Assembly (NCBI GenBank): GCA_041917255.1
Contig: JAYRYA010000014.1
Span: 1-64,000, forward strand
DNA from: Zoogloea sp041917255
GTDB taxonomy: Bacteria; Pseudomonadota; Gammaproteobacteria; Burkholderiales; Rhodocyclaceae
Direction: 5' to 3'
DNA length: 64,000 nucleotides
The notes beneath the pieces were generated by a model, which had not been told where the DNA came from, ran no database searches, and saw only the letters and a list, made by a program, of their open reading frames with translations. The translations under genes and the position numbers were made by a program. This document shows, one piece after another, positions 15,529-24,439 of this stretch (the stretch's first letter is position 1; each line of letters opens with the position of its first letter).

Positions 15529-16659
15529 ATGACAAATACACTTCTTGGCGGCCTGTCGGTCGAGACCTTTCTCACCGAATACTGGCAAAAGAAACCGCTC
15601 CTCGTTCGCCAGGCGGTTCCCGGCTTCACCGGCGTAGTGACCAAGGACGAACTCTTCGAGCTTGCCCGTGATCCTGACGTCGAATCCCGCTACGTCACCC
15701 ACACGGATACGACGTGGGAAGTCATCCACGGCCCCCAGAAGGCGTCGGACCTCAAACGCAAAAAGCAGCCCTGGACAGTGCTCGTCCAGGGGCTCAACCT
15801 CTTCTGCCCCGATGGCGACGAACTCCTGCACCGGTTCAACTTCATCCCCCAGGCTCGTCTCGACGACCTGATGGTGAGCTACGCCGTCGACGATGGTGGC
15901 GTCGGCCCCCACTTCGACAACTACGACGTGTTCCTGCTCCAGGGCATCGGCAAGCGCCGCTGGCTCATCAGCAACCAGGACGACCGCACGCTCATCGAAG
16001 ACGCGCCGCTCAAGATCCTGCAGGATTTCCGTCCGGTGCATGATTGGGTGCTCGAACCTGGCGACATGCTCTACCTGCCGCCCCACTGGGCCCACAATGG
16101 CATCGCCATCGGCGAGTGCACTACCTACTCCATCGGCTTCCGATCGCCCACCGCCCAGGAGCTCGCCCAGCAGTTCCTCGGTTACCTTCAGGATACGCTC
16201 CAGCTGGACGGAATCTACGCCGACCCCGACCTCAAGCACCAGGCCCACTCGGCCCAGATCAGCGACCAGATGATCGATCGGGTTGCTGAAACATTACAGC
16301 GCATCACCTGGAATCGTGACGACGTCCGTGGCTTCCTCGGCGCCTATCTCACTGAACCCAAGCCCCATGTCTTCTTCGACTCGCCTGAAGAGCCGCTCGA
16401 ACACGACGAGTTCGTTCAAATCTGCACCAAGCATGGCTACCGCCTCGACGCACGAAGTCTGCTGCTGTTTGCGGACAGCCACCTCTTCATTAATGGCGAA
16501 CCGGTCCCGGTAGACGCCGACGACCTTGTCATTCTTCAGGCCCTTGCCGACAACCGCCGAATCGACACAATCAGCGGTCTGTCCGAGGAGGGCATCGCCC
16601 TAATTTACGACTGGTACTGTTGCGGATTTGCACATCCATCAAAAAATCTGATGGAGTAG
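15529..16659 (+). CDS. roxA: Ribosomal protein uL16 3-hydroxylase (JmjC oxygenase, YcfD/RoxA family)
   Basis: The 376-residue 2-oxoglutarate/Fe(II) oxygenase hydroxylates an arginine of ribosomal protein uL16. The N-terminal JmjC cupin has the iron ligands H128-x-D130 in GPHFDNYD and a C-terminal His in LPPHWAHNG (about 186-189). A dimerisation and winged-helix region follows, as in YcfD. The ATG at 15529 gives the expected N-terminus LGGLSVETFLTEYWQKKPLLV. It may be translated from a leaderless transcript. It stands head-to-head with rlmD, another ribosome-modification gene. Confidence 0.9.
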   Translation: MTNTLLGGLSVETFLTEYWQKKPLLVRQAVPGFTGVVTKDELFELARDPDVESRYVTHTDTTWEVIHGPQKASDLKRKKQPWTVLVQGLNLFCPDGDELLHRFNFIPQARLDDLMVSYAVDDGGVGPHFDNYDVFLLQGIGKRRWLISNQDDRTLIEDAPLKILQDFRPVHDWVLEPGDMLYLPPHWAHNGIAIGECTTYSIGFRSPTAQELAQQFLGYLQDTLQLDGIYADPDLKHQAHSAQISDQMIDRVAETLQRITWNRDDVRGFLGAYLTEPKPHVFFDSPEEPLEHDEFVQICTKHGYRLDARSLLLFADSHLFINGEPVPVDADDLVILQALADNRRIDTISGLSEEGIALIYDWYCCGFAHPSKNLME

Positions 16660-16699
16660 TGCACTACCTTGACAAGCGTGCCTGACACGACCCAACACC

Positions 16700-16717
16700 T
16701 GTTGCGGCAACGCAACA
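16700..16717 (+). other. Hairpin after roxA
   Basis: TGTTGCG-GCAA-CGCAACA forms a perfect 7-bp stem with a GCAA tetraloop 40 bases after roxA. The following T-run is poor (TCTTTATT), so it may be a weak terminator or a 3'-end stabiliser. Confidence 0.45.
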
Positions 16718-16832
16718 ACGTCTTTATTCAAGCACTTCCTTCGTGATAGCATTCGGATCAGATCGGGTCCCCCACCTGACTGCTCCTGATTTAAGCTTGT
16801 TGTACTTCATTTATCGATAAGGGAAACCAACA

Positions 16833-17129
16833 ATGAAACAATCTCTCCTGGTTGCTGCTCTCGTTGCACTCGCTGTTTCCGCTTGCGGCAAGAAGGAAGA
16901 GCCGAAGCCCGTTGAAGCTCCGGCTGCTGCCCCCGCCGCTGCTGCCCCGGCCGCCCCGGCTGCCCCCGCCGCTGATGCCAAGCCCGCTGAAGCTGCTGCC
17001 CCCGCCGCCGCTCCGGCTGCTGATGCCAAGCCCGCTGAAGCTGCTGCCCCGGCCGCCGCTCCGGCCGCCGCTGGCTCCACCGCCGAAAACGCTGCTGCTG
17101 CTGCCGCTGCCAACGCCGAAAAGAAGTAA
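16833..17129 (+). CDS. Small Ala/Pro-rich lipoprotein
   Basis: The 98-residue protein starts with a lipoprotein signal peptide (lipobox VSAC, lipidated Cys18) followed by GKKEEPKP. The rest is almost only Ala, Pro, Lys, Glu and Asp, with a 16-residue unit (ADAKPAEAAAPAAAPA) repeated twice, encoded by a 48-bp DNA repeat. The composition suggests an extended, disordered tether, perhaps bridging membrane and peptidoglycan, but no function can be assigned. The gene has a strong terminator and sits alone between roxA and bamC. The 170-base upstream gap holds a hairpin and no confident promoter. Confidence 0.75.
   Translation: MKQSLLVAALVALAVSACGKKEEPKPVEAPAAAPAAAAPAAPAAPAADAKPAEAAAPAAAPAADAKPAEAAAPAAAPAAAGSTAENAAAAAAANAEKK
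16971..17066 (+). repeat. Two tandem 48-bp repeats inside the lipoprotein gene
   Basis: Two nearly identical 48-base units start at GCTGATGCC (16971 and 17019). They encode ADAKPAEAAAPAAAPA twice. Copy number may vary between strains by slippage. Confidence 0.8.
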
Positions 17130-17143
17130 TCTTTTCGCTGTTG

Positions 17144-17175
17144 AAAAAAAGCCAACCTGCGGGTTGGCTTTTTTT
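17144..17175 (+). terminator. Terminator of the lipoprotein gene
   Basis: The GCCAACC / GGTTGGC stem with a TGCG loop is preceded by A7 and followed by T7. Confidence 0.9.
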
Positions 17176-17224
17176 ACGTCCACAGTCAGCCCGACCAACT
17201 CTTGCAATGGCGGCTGCAGATACA

Positions 17225-17260
17225 AAAACAAAACGCCGGAATCTGCCGGCGTTTTGTTTT
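17225..17260. terminator. Long-stem bidirectional terminator, mainly for bamC
   Basis: A 15-bp perfect stem (AAAACAAAACGCCGG and its complement) has a six-base loop. On the minus strand it follows the bamC stop by about 20 bases. It backs up the lipoprotein terminator on plus. Confidence 0.85.
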
Positions 17261-17279
17261 GTAACGTTTAACCCCCCGC

Positions 17280-18455
17280 TTATTTCAACTGCTCGTGCAG
17301 CAGCGCAAGAATCCTGCGTGCCGATGCGGACGTGTCCGTTCCGCCCTCTCGGGTCAGTACCTGGACGGACGACGCGGCATCGGCGCCCTTCACATAGATA
17401 CGGTACTGACTGCCGGACGCTACCTGCGGCTTGTCGCTGCGCCAGAACGCCAGCCGCGACAGGATGCCCTCATCTTTCTTCGACTTGACGTCGACTTCCG
17501 GATCCACGTATCGCACGTAGTAAAGCCCTTGGGCGCGATCACGGTCTTCGACGGTGAAACCCACACGATCCAGTGCGAGCCCAACCCGGCGCCACGCGCG
17601 ATCAAAGCCTTCCTGAACCTCAAGCACCGCAGCACCGCCTTCGACGTTCTGCAGGCTAGCTTTCTCGGCCTTCGGCACGGCGGCAATCTGAGCCTTTGCG
17701 CGGGTTTCGTCGGCACCCAGGCGAACCATCAGGCGCTGCAGGAACTCGGCTTCGAGCTCCGGATCTGCCGGACGGGGCTGCCAGATCGTCTGGGTCTTGG
17801 CTTCGTTCGGATAGATTTCCATCATGCCGCGATGGCTGATGTAAATCTCGACCGTCCCCGGCTCGTTACCGGTTTCCAGGCGCGTGCGGTATTTGTCGCG
17901 CTCGGGCGTAGAGTAGAGGCCATCGATGACCTTGCCGAGCGTGCGTCGGATGATGTCATCCTGGATCTTGGCGCGGTTCTCGGCCCAGTCGGTTTCCATC
18001 ACACCGATTTCCGGGCTATCGACGTTGAGAATAAAACCATTCTCCTGCCAGAACTCGCGGACCTGCGGCCAGAGTTTGTCGGCAGAGCCTGGCACAACCA
18101 GCCAACGCTGGGAGCCCGAGCGCTCGACACGCATCTTGTCGATGGACTGGGGCGCTACCGCAACGCCGGGCGCCACACCCGCGGCGGTGGCGGCCGCCGA
18201 GCCCGCCTGGTTGGCCCGGTCGGCGCTGTAGGCCGAATAGGTGGCGATGCCCTTCGGGCTCACATCGGGAACGGCATAGCGATCGTCTGCGGTGGGCGCA
18301 GTGAGATCAGGCGGCACCTCAAGCGTCGGGCGCTTGGCGGTGGCCGCCGCGCTCTTGTAGTCGATCTTCTTCGATTCCAGCAAGGAACCGGAGCATCCGG
18401 CAAGCGCAAAAGCGACGACAACCGTCGCACCGGAAGCCAACTTTCGGCTTTGCAT
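17280..18455 (-). CDS. bamC: Outer-membrane assembly lipoprotein BamC
   Basis: The 391-residue lipoprotein has a signal peptide with lipobox LAGC (Cys21). The N-terminal unstructured segment leads into two helix-grip domains, as in BamC/NlpB. ESKKIDYKSA after the lipid anchor and LEVPPDLT are typical of beta-/gammaproteobacterial BamC. It is an accessory subunit of the BAM complex that inserts beta-barrel proteins into the outer membrane. It lies 59 bases downstream of dapA in the same orientation, as in E. coli, and is probably co-transcribed with it. Start at 18455 with a GAGGG site. Confidence 0.88.
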   Translation of the reverse strand: MQSRKLASGATVVVAFALAGCSGSLLESKKIDYKSAAATAKRPTLEVPPDLTAPTADDRYAVPDVSPKGIATYSAYSADRANQAGSAAATAAGVAPGVAVAPQSIDKMRVERSGSQRWLVVPGSADKLWPQVREFWQENGFILNVDSPEIGVMETDWAENRAKIQDDIIRRTLGKVIDGLYSTPERDKYRTRLETGNEPGTVEIYISHRGMMEIYPNEAKTQTIWQPRPADPELEAEFLQRLMVRLGADETRAKAQIAAVPKAEKASLQNVEGGAAVLEVQEGFDRAWRRVGLALDRVGFTVEDRDRAQGLYYVRYVDPEVDVKSKKDEGILSRLAFWRSDKPQVASGSQYRIYVKGADAASSVQVLTREGGTDTSASARRILALLHEQLK

Positions 18456-18514
18456 TCGTAACCCTCGGGGTTGGTGAAACCAGTCCTGGTTTGACACGCT
18501 CAGATGGAGCCGTT

Positions 18515-19393
18515 TCAGACTTCGATGCCGGCCTGACGCATGGCTTCGCGGACGCGACCATGGAAAGGCTCGGACAACTGGGTCAGCGGGAGGCGGATCG
18601 TGTTGCCGACGAGGCCCATCTGCGCCACCGCCCACTTCACGGGGATCGGGTTGGCCTCGCAGAACAGGTCGCGATGCAGCTTGACCAGCTTGGCGTTGAG
18701 ATCGCGGGCGCGCGGACCATCGCAGGCGATGGCGGCGACGCACATCTCGTGCATCAGGCGCGGCGCAACGTTGGCCGTGACCGAGATGGTGCCGTGGCCG
18801 CCGAGCATCATGAACGCCATGGCGGTCATGTCGTCGCCGGTGTAGAGGGCGAAATCTTTCGGGGCGCGAGCCACGAGGTCGCAGGCACGGTCGATGCTGC
18901 CAGTGGCATCCTTGATACCGATGATGTTCGGAATCTCGGCCAGGCGCAGGGTCGTGTCGTTGGCGAGATCGGCAACGGTGCGGCCCGGCACGTTGTAGAG
19001 AATCATCGGCAGCGGGCTGGCTTCGGCGATCGCGCGGAAGTGCTGGTACATGCCTTCCTGGGTCGGGCGGTTGTAATACGGCACGACCGACAGGCCGGCC
19101 ACAGCGCCCGCCTTGCGGGAGAACTCGGTGAGCTCGATGGCTTCACGGGTGGAGTTGGCACCGGTGCCGGCAATGACCGGAATGCGACCGGATGCGTGTT
19201 CGACAGCCACGCGGATGAGTTCGCAGTGCTCCTCGACGTTGACCGTCGGCGATTCGCCAGTGGTGCCGACAACGACGATCGCGTCGGTGCCTTCCTTGAT
19301 GTGGAAGTCGATCAGGCTGCGGAAACGAGGCAGATCCAGGCTGCCATCCTCGAGCATCGGCGTGACGATGGCGACAATCGAACCGGTAATCAT
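18515..19393 (-). CDS. dapA: 4-hydroxy-tetrahydrodipicolinate synthase
   Basis: The 292-residue TIM-barrel aldolase condenses pyruvate with aspartate semialdehyde in lysine and meso-diaminopimelate synthesis. All key residues are present at canonical positions: Thr44/Thr45 (VGTTGES), Tyr133, Arg138 (NVPGRT) and Schiff-base Lys161 (GIKDATG). Length matches the E. coli enzyme. It is first in a dapA-bamC operon. Confidence 0.96.
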   Translation of the reverse strand: MITGSIVAIVTPMLEDGSLDLPRFRSLIDFHIKEGTDAIVVVGTTGESPTVNVEEHCELIRVAVEHASGRIPVIAGTGANSTREAIELTEFSRKAGAVAGLSVVPYYNRPTQEGMYQHFRAIAEASPLPMILYNVPGRTVADLANDTTLRLAEIPNIIGIKDATGSIDRACDLVARAPKDFALYTGDDMTAMAFMMLGGHGTISVTANVAPRLMHEMCVAAIACDGPRARDLNAKLVKLHRDLFCEANPIPVKWAVAQMGLVGNTIRLPLTQLSEPFHGRVREAMRQAGIEV

Positions 19394-19498
19394 GGGCTAT
19401 CGGGAAAGAGGGAAAGTTGAATATTGTACCCAATCACCTCTGGAAGGATAGACCGGCGCAATCTGCAGTTACCAAAACAGGGCTGAGGGAGCGAAACA

Positions 19499-19523
19499 GC
19501 GGCGGAGCAGGAGGCTCCGCCGC
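19499..19523 (-). terminator. GC-rich hairpin after the deacetylase gene
   Basis: A 10-bp perfect stem (GCGGCGGAGC / GCTCCGCCGC) with a five-base loop lies just past the stop at 19534. The following minus-strand sequence TGTTTCG is only weakly T-rich. Confidence 0.55.
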
Positions 19524-19533
19524 CAGGCCGGCA

Positions 19534-20460
19534 TCAGAGATCGGCTAAGGATTTGATGTGGGCGACGACGCTGCGCGCGAGGGAGGACAGCGAATACCCC
19601 CCTTCCAGCATCGACACGATGCGACGGCCGGCGGTCTCGGCGGCAACCTTCTTGAGCTGCTCGGTTGCCCAGATATAGTCGGCCTCGACGAGCCCCAGCG
19701 AGCCCATGTCATCCTCGTAGTGGGCGTCGAAGCCCGCCGAGATGAAGAGCATTTCCGGGGCGTGGTTGCGCAGGGCCGGCATCCAGATGTCGGCGACGAT
19801 CTCGCGGAACACGTCACCCCGCGTCCCGGCCTTGACCGGCACGTTGACCATGTTGGGCGCAGGATTGTCGGCGCCGCTGTAGGGGTAAAACGGGTGCTGG
19901 AAGATGCTGACCATCAGCACCCGCGGATCGTCCTTGAAGATATTCTCGGTGCCATTACCGTGGTGCACGTCGAAATCGATGATCGCCACGCGCTTGAGGC
20001 CGTGCGCTTCGAGCGCATGGCGGGCAGCAACGGCCACGTTATTGAAGAAGCAGAAACCCATCGCCTTGTCGGCCTCGGCGTGATGACCTGGCGGCCGGAT
20101 GGCGCAGAAAGCGTTCTCGACCTCACCGGAGATCACCAGATCTGTGGCAAGGATGCCGGCACCGGCGGAACGCAGCGCTGCCTTCATGGAGTTCGGGCAC
20201 ACTGCGGTGTCCGGGTCGAGGTGGCGAATGCCGTGCTCGGGCACGCTGGCCAGCAGCTCCTCGACATGGGGGCGAGGATGGGCGCGGGAGATCTGGTCGA
20301 CGCTCGCCATCGGAGCATCGTGGAAGGCAAGGTACATGTCGAGCCCCGCCGCGATGAGACGGTCGTTGATCGCCGCCAGACGTTCAGGAGACTCCGGGTG
20401 ATGCTCACCCATGTTGTGAAGCCAGCAATCGCGGTGCGTGATGAAAGCGGTACTCGTCAT
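19534..20460 (-). CDS. Histone-deacetylase-like amidohydrolase
   Basis: The 308-residue zinc enzyme belongs to the HDAC/AcuC/acetylpolyamine amidohydrolase superfamily. Catalytic motifs are GHHAEADKAMGFCFFNN (His126/His127) and the zinc ligands Asp164 and His166 in DFDVHHGNG, with SAGFDAH further on. Bacterial members deacetylate polyamines, acyl-lysines or, in AcuC, acetyl-CoA synthetase. The substrate here is unknown. Start at 20460 has a GGGAGGAG site. It is divergent from the moxR cluster across 135 bases. Confidence 0.88.
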   Translation of the reverse strand: MTSTAFITHRDCWLHNMGEHHPESPERLAAINDRLIAAGLDMYLAFHDAPMASVDQISRAHPRPHVEELLASVPEHGIRHLDPDTAVCPNSMKAALRSAGAGILATDLVISGEVENAFCAIRPPGHHAEADKAMGFCFFNNVAVAARHALEAHGLKRVAIIDFDVHHGNGTENIFKDDPRVLMVSIFQHPFYPYSGADNPAPNMVNVPVKAGTRGDVFREIVADIWMPALRNHAPEMLFISAGFDAHYEDDMGSLGLVEADYIWATEQLKKVAAETAGRRIVSMLEGGYSLSSLARSVVAHIKSLADL

Positions 20461-20595
20461 TAAAACTCCTCCCCTCGCGAAACCTCGCAGAAGCGCGTTG
20501 ATTGTTGCGGCTGGCTGCGACGGCTTTACCACGCGGCCTATCCACTGTTGTGGAATCATTATCCACTTAACCCGTCCCCGAAAAAAGCCTCAACC

Positions 20596-21513
20596 ATGCC
20601 GATTCACATTGCCCGTCGCCTGATCGAATCAGCCAATCACGTTATTGTTGGCAAGGACCATGCCGTGCGTCTTGCCCTGGCCTGTGTGCTCGCCCGCGGC
20701 CACCTCCTGATCGAGGACATCCCCGGTGTGGGCAAGACCACGCTTGCCCACGTACTGGCCCGGCTGCTCGGGCTGCAGTTCCAGCGCATCCAGTTCACCA
20801 GCGACATGCTCCCGGCCGACATCGTCGGGGTGTCGATCTACGATCAGCGCGATGGCAGCTTCCACTTTCACCCAGGGCCGGTGTTTGCCCAGTTGGTGCT
20901 CGCCGACGAGATCAATCGCGCCACGCCCAAGGCCCAGAGCGCACTGCTCGAGGCGATGGAGGAGCGCCAGATTAGCGCCGAAGGGCAGACCTGGCCGCTG
21001 CCCCAGCCCTTCTTCGTGATTGCCACCCAGAACCCGGCGGAGCAGGTCGGCACCTTTCCGCTGCCGGAAAGCCAGCTCGACCGCTTCCTGATGCGCCTCT
21101 CCCTGGGTTACCCGGATCGTGCGGCCGAACGCGCCCTGCTGGCTGGCGAAGACCGACGGAACCTGATCGCCCACCTGCCGGCCGAACTTGCCCCCGGTGA
21201 GCTCGACGCCCTGTTCACCGCGGCCCGGGCCATTCACGCCGGCCCGCGGCTCCTCGACTACATCCAGGCCCTCCTTGCCGAAAGCCGCGAAGGTGCCGCC
21301 TTCTCCCTTGGCATGTCGCCCCGCGCCGGCCTTGGACTACTGGCAGCGGCCCGGGCCTGGGCGCTGCTGGCCGGGCGCGACCACGTGCTCCCCGAGGACG
21401 TACAGGCGGTGCTGCCCGCCGTGGCCGGCCACCGCCTGCGGGCGGCGGACGACGCCCCCCAGCCCCCGGATGCCCTGGCACGCCGACTGATCGAAGCGGT
21501 GCCGCTGCCCTGA
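20596..21513 (+). CDS. MoxR-family AAA+ ATPase
   Basis: The 305-residue MoxR ATPase has Walker A GVGKTT (residues 44-49), Walker B LVLADEINRA near 100, sensor stretch FVIATQNPAEQ and a C-terminal lid. MoxR proteins act as chaperones for metal or cofactor insertion and assembly of exported complexes. They usually occur with a DUF58 protein, which follows here with a one-base stop/start overlap. Start at 20596 is the first ATG matching family N-termini. Confidence 0.9.
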   Translation: MPIHIARRLIESANHVIVGKDHAVRLALACVLARGHLLIEDIPGVGKTTLAHVLARLLGLQFQRIQFTSDMLPADIVGVSIYDQRDGSFHFHPGPVFAQLVLADEINRATPKAQSALLEAMEERQISAEGQTWPLPQPFFVIATQNPAEQVGTFPLPESQLDRFLMRLSLGYPDRAAERALLAGEDRRNLIAHLPAELAPGELDALFTAARAIHAGPRLLDYIQALLAESREGAAFSLGMSPRAGLGLLAAARAWALLAGRDHVLPEDVQAVLPAVAGHRLRAADDAPQPPDALARRLIEAVPLP

Positions 21514-22505
21514 TGTCCCGTCCGATCCGCCTCCGGGAGGGGCTCCGGCGCTGGTTGTTCCGTGTCAGCGGCCCGGAGCCGACGCCGATCCGCCTCGGCC
21601 AGCGGCGCATCTTCGTGCTACCCACGCGCTTCGGTCTGGCGGTGGGCGCAACGCTGATGGCCATGCTGCTGGCGTCGATCAACTACGGCCTGAGCCTCGG
21701 CTTCGCGCTCACTTTCCTGATCGGCAGCGTGGCCTGGATCAGCATCCACCACGCCTTTCGTAACCTCGTCGATCTCTCCATCTGCCCGGGCCGTAGGGAC
21801 GCGGTCTTCTGCGGCACACCGGCACGCTTCGGACTGGTACTGCAGAACCCAACCCTGCGCCCGCGCATCAGCCTCAAGATCTGGCCAACTGGTGTCCCCA
21901 ATGGCGACTCACCCTTCGATATCCCGGCTGAAGCGTCTGCAGCCCGGGAGGTTGCCGTTGCCACCCACCTCCGCGGCTGGCTTCAGCTGCCCCGGCTCAC
22001 CCTCGAAACCCGTCACCCCCTCGGCCTGATCCGCGCCTGGAGCCTGCTCCAGCCCGATCAGCAATGCCTTGTCTACCCCACGCCCGAGGCGGACGCCCCG
22101 CCCCTGCCCTACGGCGACGATACCCGCCCCGGCCCTGGCGGACGCGGCCGCGGGCGCGACGACTTCTCGGGTCTGCGGCACCACCAGCCCGCCGACTCAC
22201 CTCGCCACATCGCGTGGAAGGTCGTCGCCCGCGGCGGCCCCTGGCGCACCAAGGAGTTCCAAGGTGCCGGCAGCCAAGCCGTGTGGCTCGACTGGCTACA
22301 CCTGCCACTGGCAATGGGCATTGAGCCCCGCCTGTCGCGCCTCACCCGGTGGGTGATGGATGCGGACGCAGCCGGCGTCGACTACGGACTGCGCCTGCCT
22401 GGCACCAACCTCGCCCCATCCCGCGGCCCCACCCATCGCCACGCCTGTCTGGCAGCACTGGCGCTATACGACCTTCCCGCCGGGGACCGGAGTGCAACCC
22501 CGTGA
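21513..22505 (+). CDS. DUF58 domain membrane protein
   Basis: The 330-residue protein has two transmembrane helices near residues 40-80 and a cytoplasmic DUF58 region with GGRGRGRDDFSGLR and DSPRHIAWKVVAR, the family signature. DUF58 proteins are partners of MoxR ATPases and often carry a vWA-like fold. The start overlaps the moxR stop (TGATG). Its own stop overlaps the next start (GTGA). Confidence 0.85.
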   Translation: MSRPIRLREGLRRWLFRVSGPEPTPIRLGQRRIFVLPTRFGLAVGATLMAMLLASINYGLSLGFALTFLIGSVAWISIHHAFRNLVDLSICPGRRDAVFCGTPARFGLVLQNPTLRPRISLKIWPTGVPNGDSPFDIPAEASAAREVAVATHLRGWLQLPRLTLETRHPLGLIRAWSLLQPDQQCLVYPTPEADAPPLPYGDDTRPGPGGRGRGRDDFSGLRHHQPADSPRHIAWKVVARGGPWRTKEFQGAGSQAVWLDWLHLPLAMGIEPRLSRLTRWVMDADAAGVDYGLRLPGTNLAPSRGPTHRHACLAALALYDLPAGDRSATP

Positions 22506-24439
22506 GCCTGCGCCCAGACCAGATCGGCTGGCTGCTGGCCACCGCGACGATCACGCTCATTCCCCATTTAGGGCATCTTCCGCCGCTCCTCGCCGGTATC
22601 GCCGCCGTGCTTGTGAGCTGGCGCGCACTCATCGCCTTCGGCGGACGCCGCTTGCCCCATCGGAACGTCCTCGCGATACTGGCAGTCGGCATCATCATCG
22701 CCGTGCTCGCCGAATATCGTCACTTCTTTGGTAAGGACCCGGGCGTGGCGCTGCTGGCGGGCCTCCTCGGGCTCAAGCTGCTCGAAACCCGTCAGATCCG
22801 TGACGGGCGTTCGGTGGTGCTGCTCAGCATCTTCCTGCAATTGGCGCAGTTCCTATACCAGCAGGATATGGCCGTCGCAGTGATGTCCTTGCTCGGGGCC
22901 CACTGTGCCGTGGCGAGCCTGCTCGCGCTGCAGAGCAGCGTGGTCGCATCGCCACGCACCCGCGCGCTCGAGTCCGGCCGGCTGCTCGTCCAGGCGCTGC
23001 CTTTGATGCTGGTGCTGTTCCTTCTCTTTCCGCGGGTTCAAGGTCCGCTGTGGGGGCTGCCAGCCGACGCCTTCAACCGTGTCGGTGGCCTCTCCGACAC
23101 CATGGCCCCGGGCGATCTGGCCCGGCTTGGCGAATCCTCGGCGATCGCCTTCCGTGTCGATTTCCAGGGCGAACCGCCGCCTGCTGCACAGCGCTACTGG
23201 CGTGGCCCCGTGCTCACCCGCTTCGACGGCCACACCTGGCGCGCAGGGCTGCTGCAGCTTGCCGACCAGCCGCCCTACCAGCCCCAGGGGGCCGCCTTCG
23301 CCTACGCGATCACCCTCGAACCCCACAACCAGCTGTGGCTGCTGGCGCTCGACTTTCCCACCGCTGCCGTCGGCACGCGCATCTCCAACGACTACCAGCT
23401 CCTCGCCCGCGAGCCTGTGCAGAGTCGCCGCAGAGTTGAACTTGTCTCCTACCCCCACACGCCCGTCGGACTCGACGAGACGCCGCTCGTGCTGCGCCGT
23501 GCGCTGGATCTGCCGCCACGCTCCAACCCACGCAGTGTCGAGCTCGGCCACCAGCTACGCGCCAACGCCGGCAACCCCGCCGAAATCCCCGATCTCGCCA
23601 TCGACCACTTCCGGCGCAGTGACCTGCGCTACACCCTCGACCCCCTGCCCCTCGGGCGGGACGACGTGGACAGCTTTCTGTTCGACACCCGCCAGGGCTT
23701 CTGCGAGCACTTCACGGCAGCCTTCGTGGTGGTGATGCGGGCAGCGGGTGTACCGGCGCGGGTCGTCACCGGTTATCAGGGTGGCGAGATCAATCCGGTG
23801 GATGGCACCCTGGTCGTTCGCCAGTCCGACGCCCACGCCTGGGCCGAGGTATGGCTTGCCGGGCGGGGCTGGGTAAGGGTCGATCCGACCGCCGCCAGCG
23901 CGCCCCGGCGCATCGAGAGCGGCCTTGCTGCAGCCCTGCCCGACAGCAAGCGGCTGCCCCTGCTGGTGCGCGCTGATCTGGCTTGGCTGCACGGTCTGCG
24001 CGACAGGTTCGATGCCCTCAACAACCGCTGGAATCAATGGGTTCTCGGGTACAATCCGGCCCGTCAGCGAGCCCTGCTGTCGAGCTTCGGCTTTAGCCAA
24101 CCCGACTGGCATACCCTCGCTGCGCTGCTTGCCGGTGGTTGCGCAGTCGTCATGAGTGCGCTCACCCTTTGGGCGCTGCGGCGACGCTCCCCGGCCGACG
24201 CCATCGACCGAAGCTGGCACCGCTTCTGCCTGCAGCTGGCCCGTGTCGGCCTGCCCCGCCACAGCTGGGAAGGCCCTCTCGATTACGCCTGCCGGCTCAC
24301 CCACGCACGCCCCGACCTTGCCGAGTCCATCTCAGCCATCGCTGCCGATTACGCCAGCCTGCGCTACGGCCCCGGCGACGCCGACCCGACCCGCCTGAAA
24401 CGCTTCCACCAATCGACCAGACACTTCCGCCCGCGATGA
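22502..24439 (+). CDS. TgpA-type membrane transglutaminase-like protein (DUF3488)
   Basis: The 645-residue protein has about six N-terminal transmembrane helices (DUF3488), a periplasmic transglutaminase-like domain and a late transmembrane helix followed by a DUF4129-like tail. The catalytic triad is intact: Cys401 (GFCEHF), His445 (DAHAW) and Asp461 (VDPTAA). P. aeruginosa TgpA, the best-studied relative, is an essential inner-membrane protein with a periplasmic transglutaminase domain. It forms a moxR-DUF58-tgpA cluster, each gene overlapping the next, and also overlaps mltB by four bases. The GTG start at 22502 fits the DUF58 overlap. Confidence 0.86.
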   Translation: MSLRPDQIGWLLATATITLIPHLGHLPPLLAGIAAVLVSWRALIAFGGRRLPHRNVLAILAVGIIIAVLAEYRHFFGKDPGVALLAGLLGLKLLETRQIRDGRSVVLLSIFLQLAQFLYQQDMAVAVMSLLGAHCAVASLLALQSSVVASPRTRALESGRLLVQALPLMLVLFLLFPRVQGPLWGLPADAFNRVGGLSDTMAPGDLARLGESSAIAFRVDFQGEPPPAAQRYWRGPVLTRFDGHTWRAGLLQLADQPPYQPQGAAFAYAITLEPHNQLWLLALDFPTAAVGTRISNDYQLLAREPVQSRRRVELVSYPHTPVGLDETPLVLRRALDLPPRSNPRSVELGHQLRANAGNPAEIPDLAIDHFRRSDLRYTLDPLPLGRDDVDSFLFDTRQGFCEHFTAAFVVVMRAAGVPARVVTGYQGGEINPVDGTLVVRQSDAHAWAEVWLAGRGWVRVDPTAASAPRRIESGLAAALPDSKRLPLLVRADLAWLHGLRDRFDALNNRWNQWVLGYNPARQRALLSSFGFSQPDWHTLAALLAGGCAVVMSALTLWALRRRSPADAIDRSWHRFCLQLARVGLPRHSWEGPLDYACRLTHARPDLAESISAIAADYASLRYGPGDADPTRLKRFHQSTRHFRPR

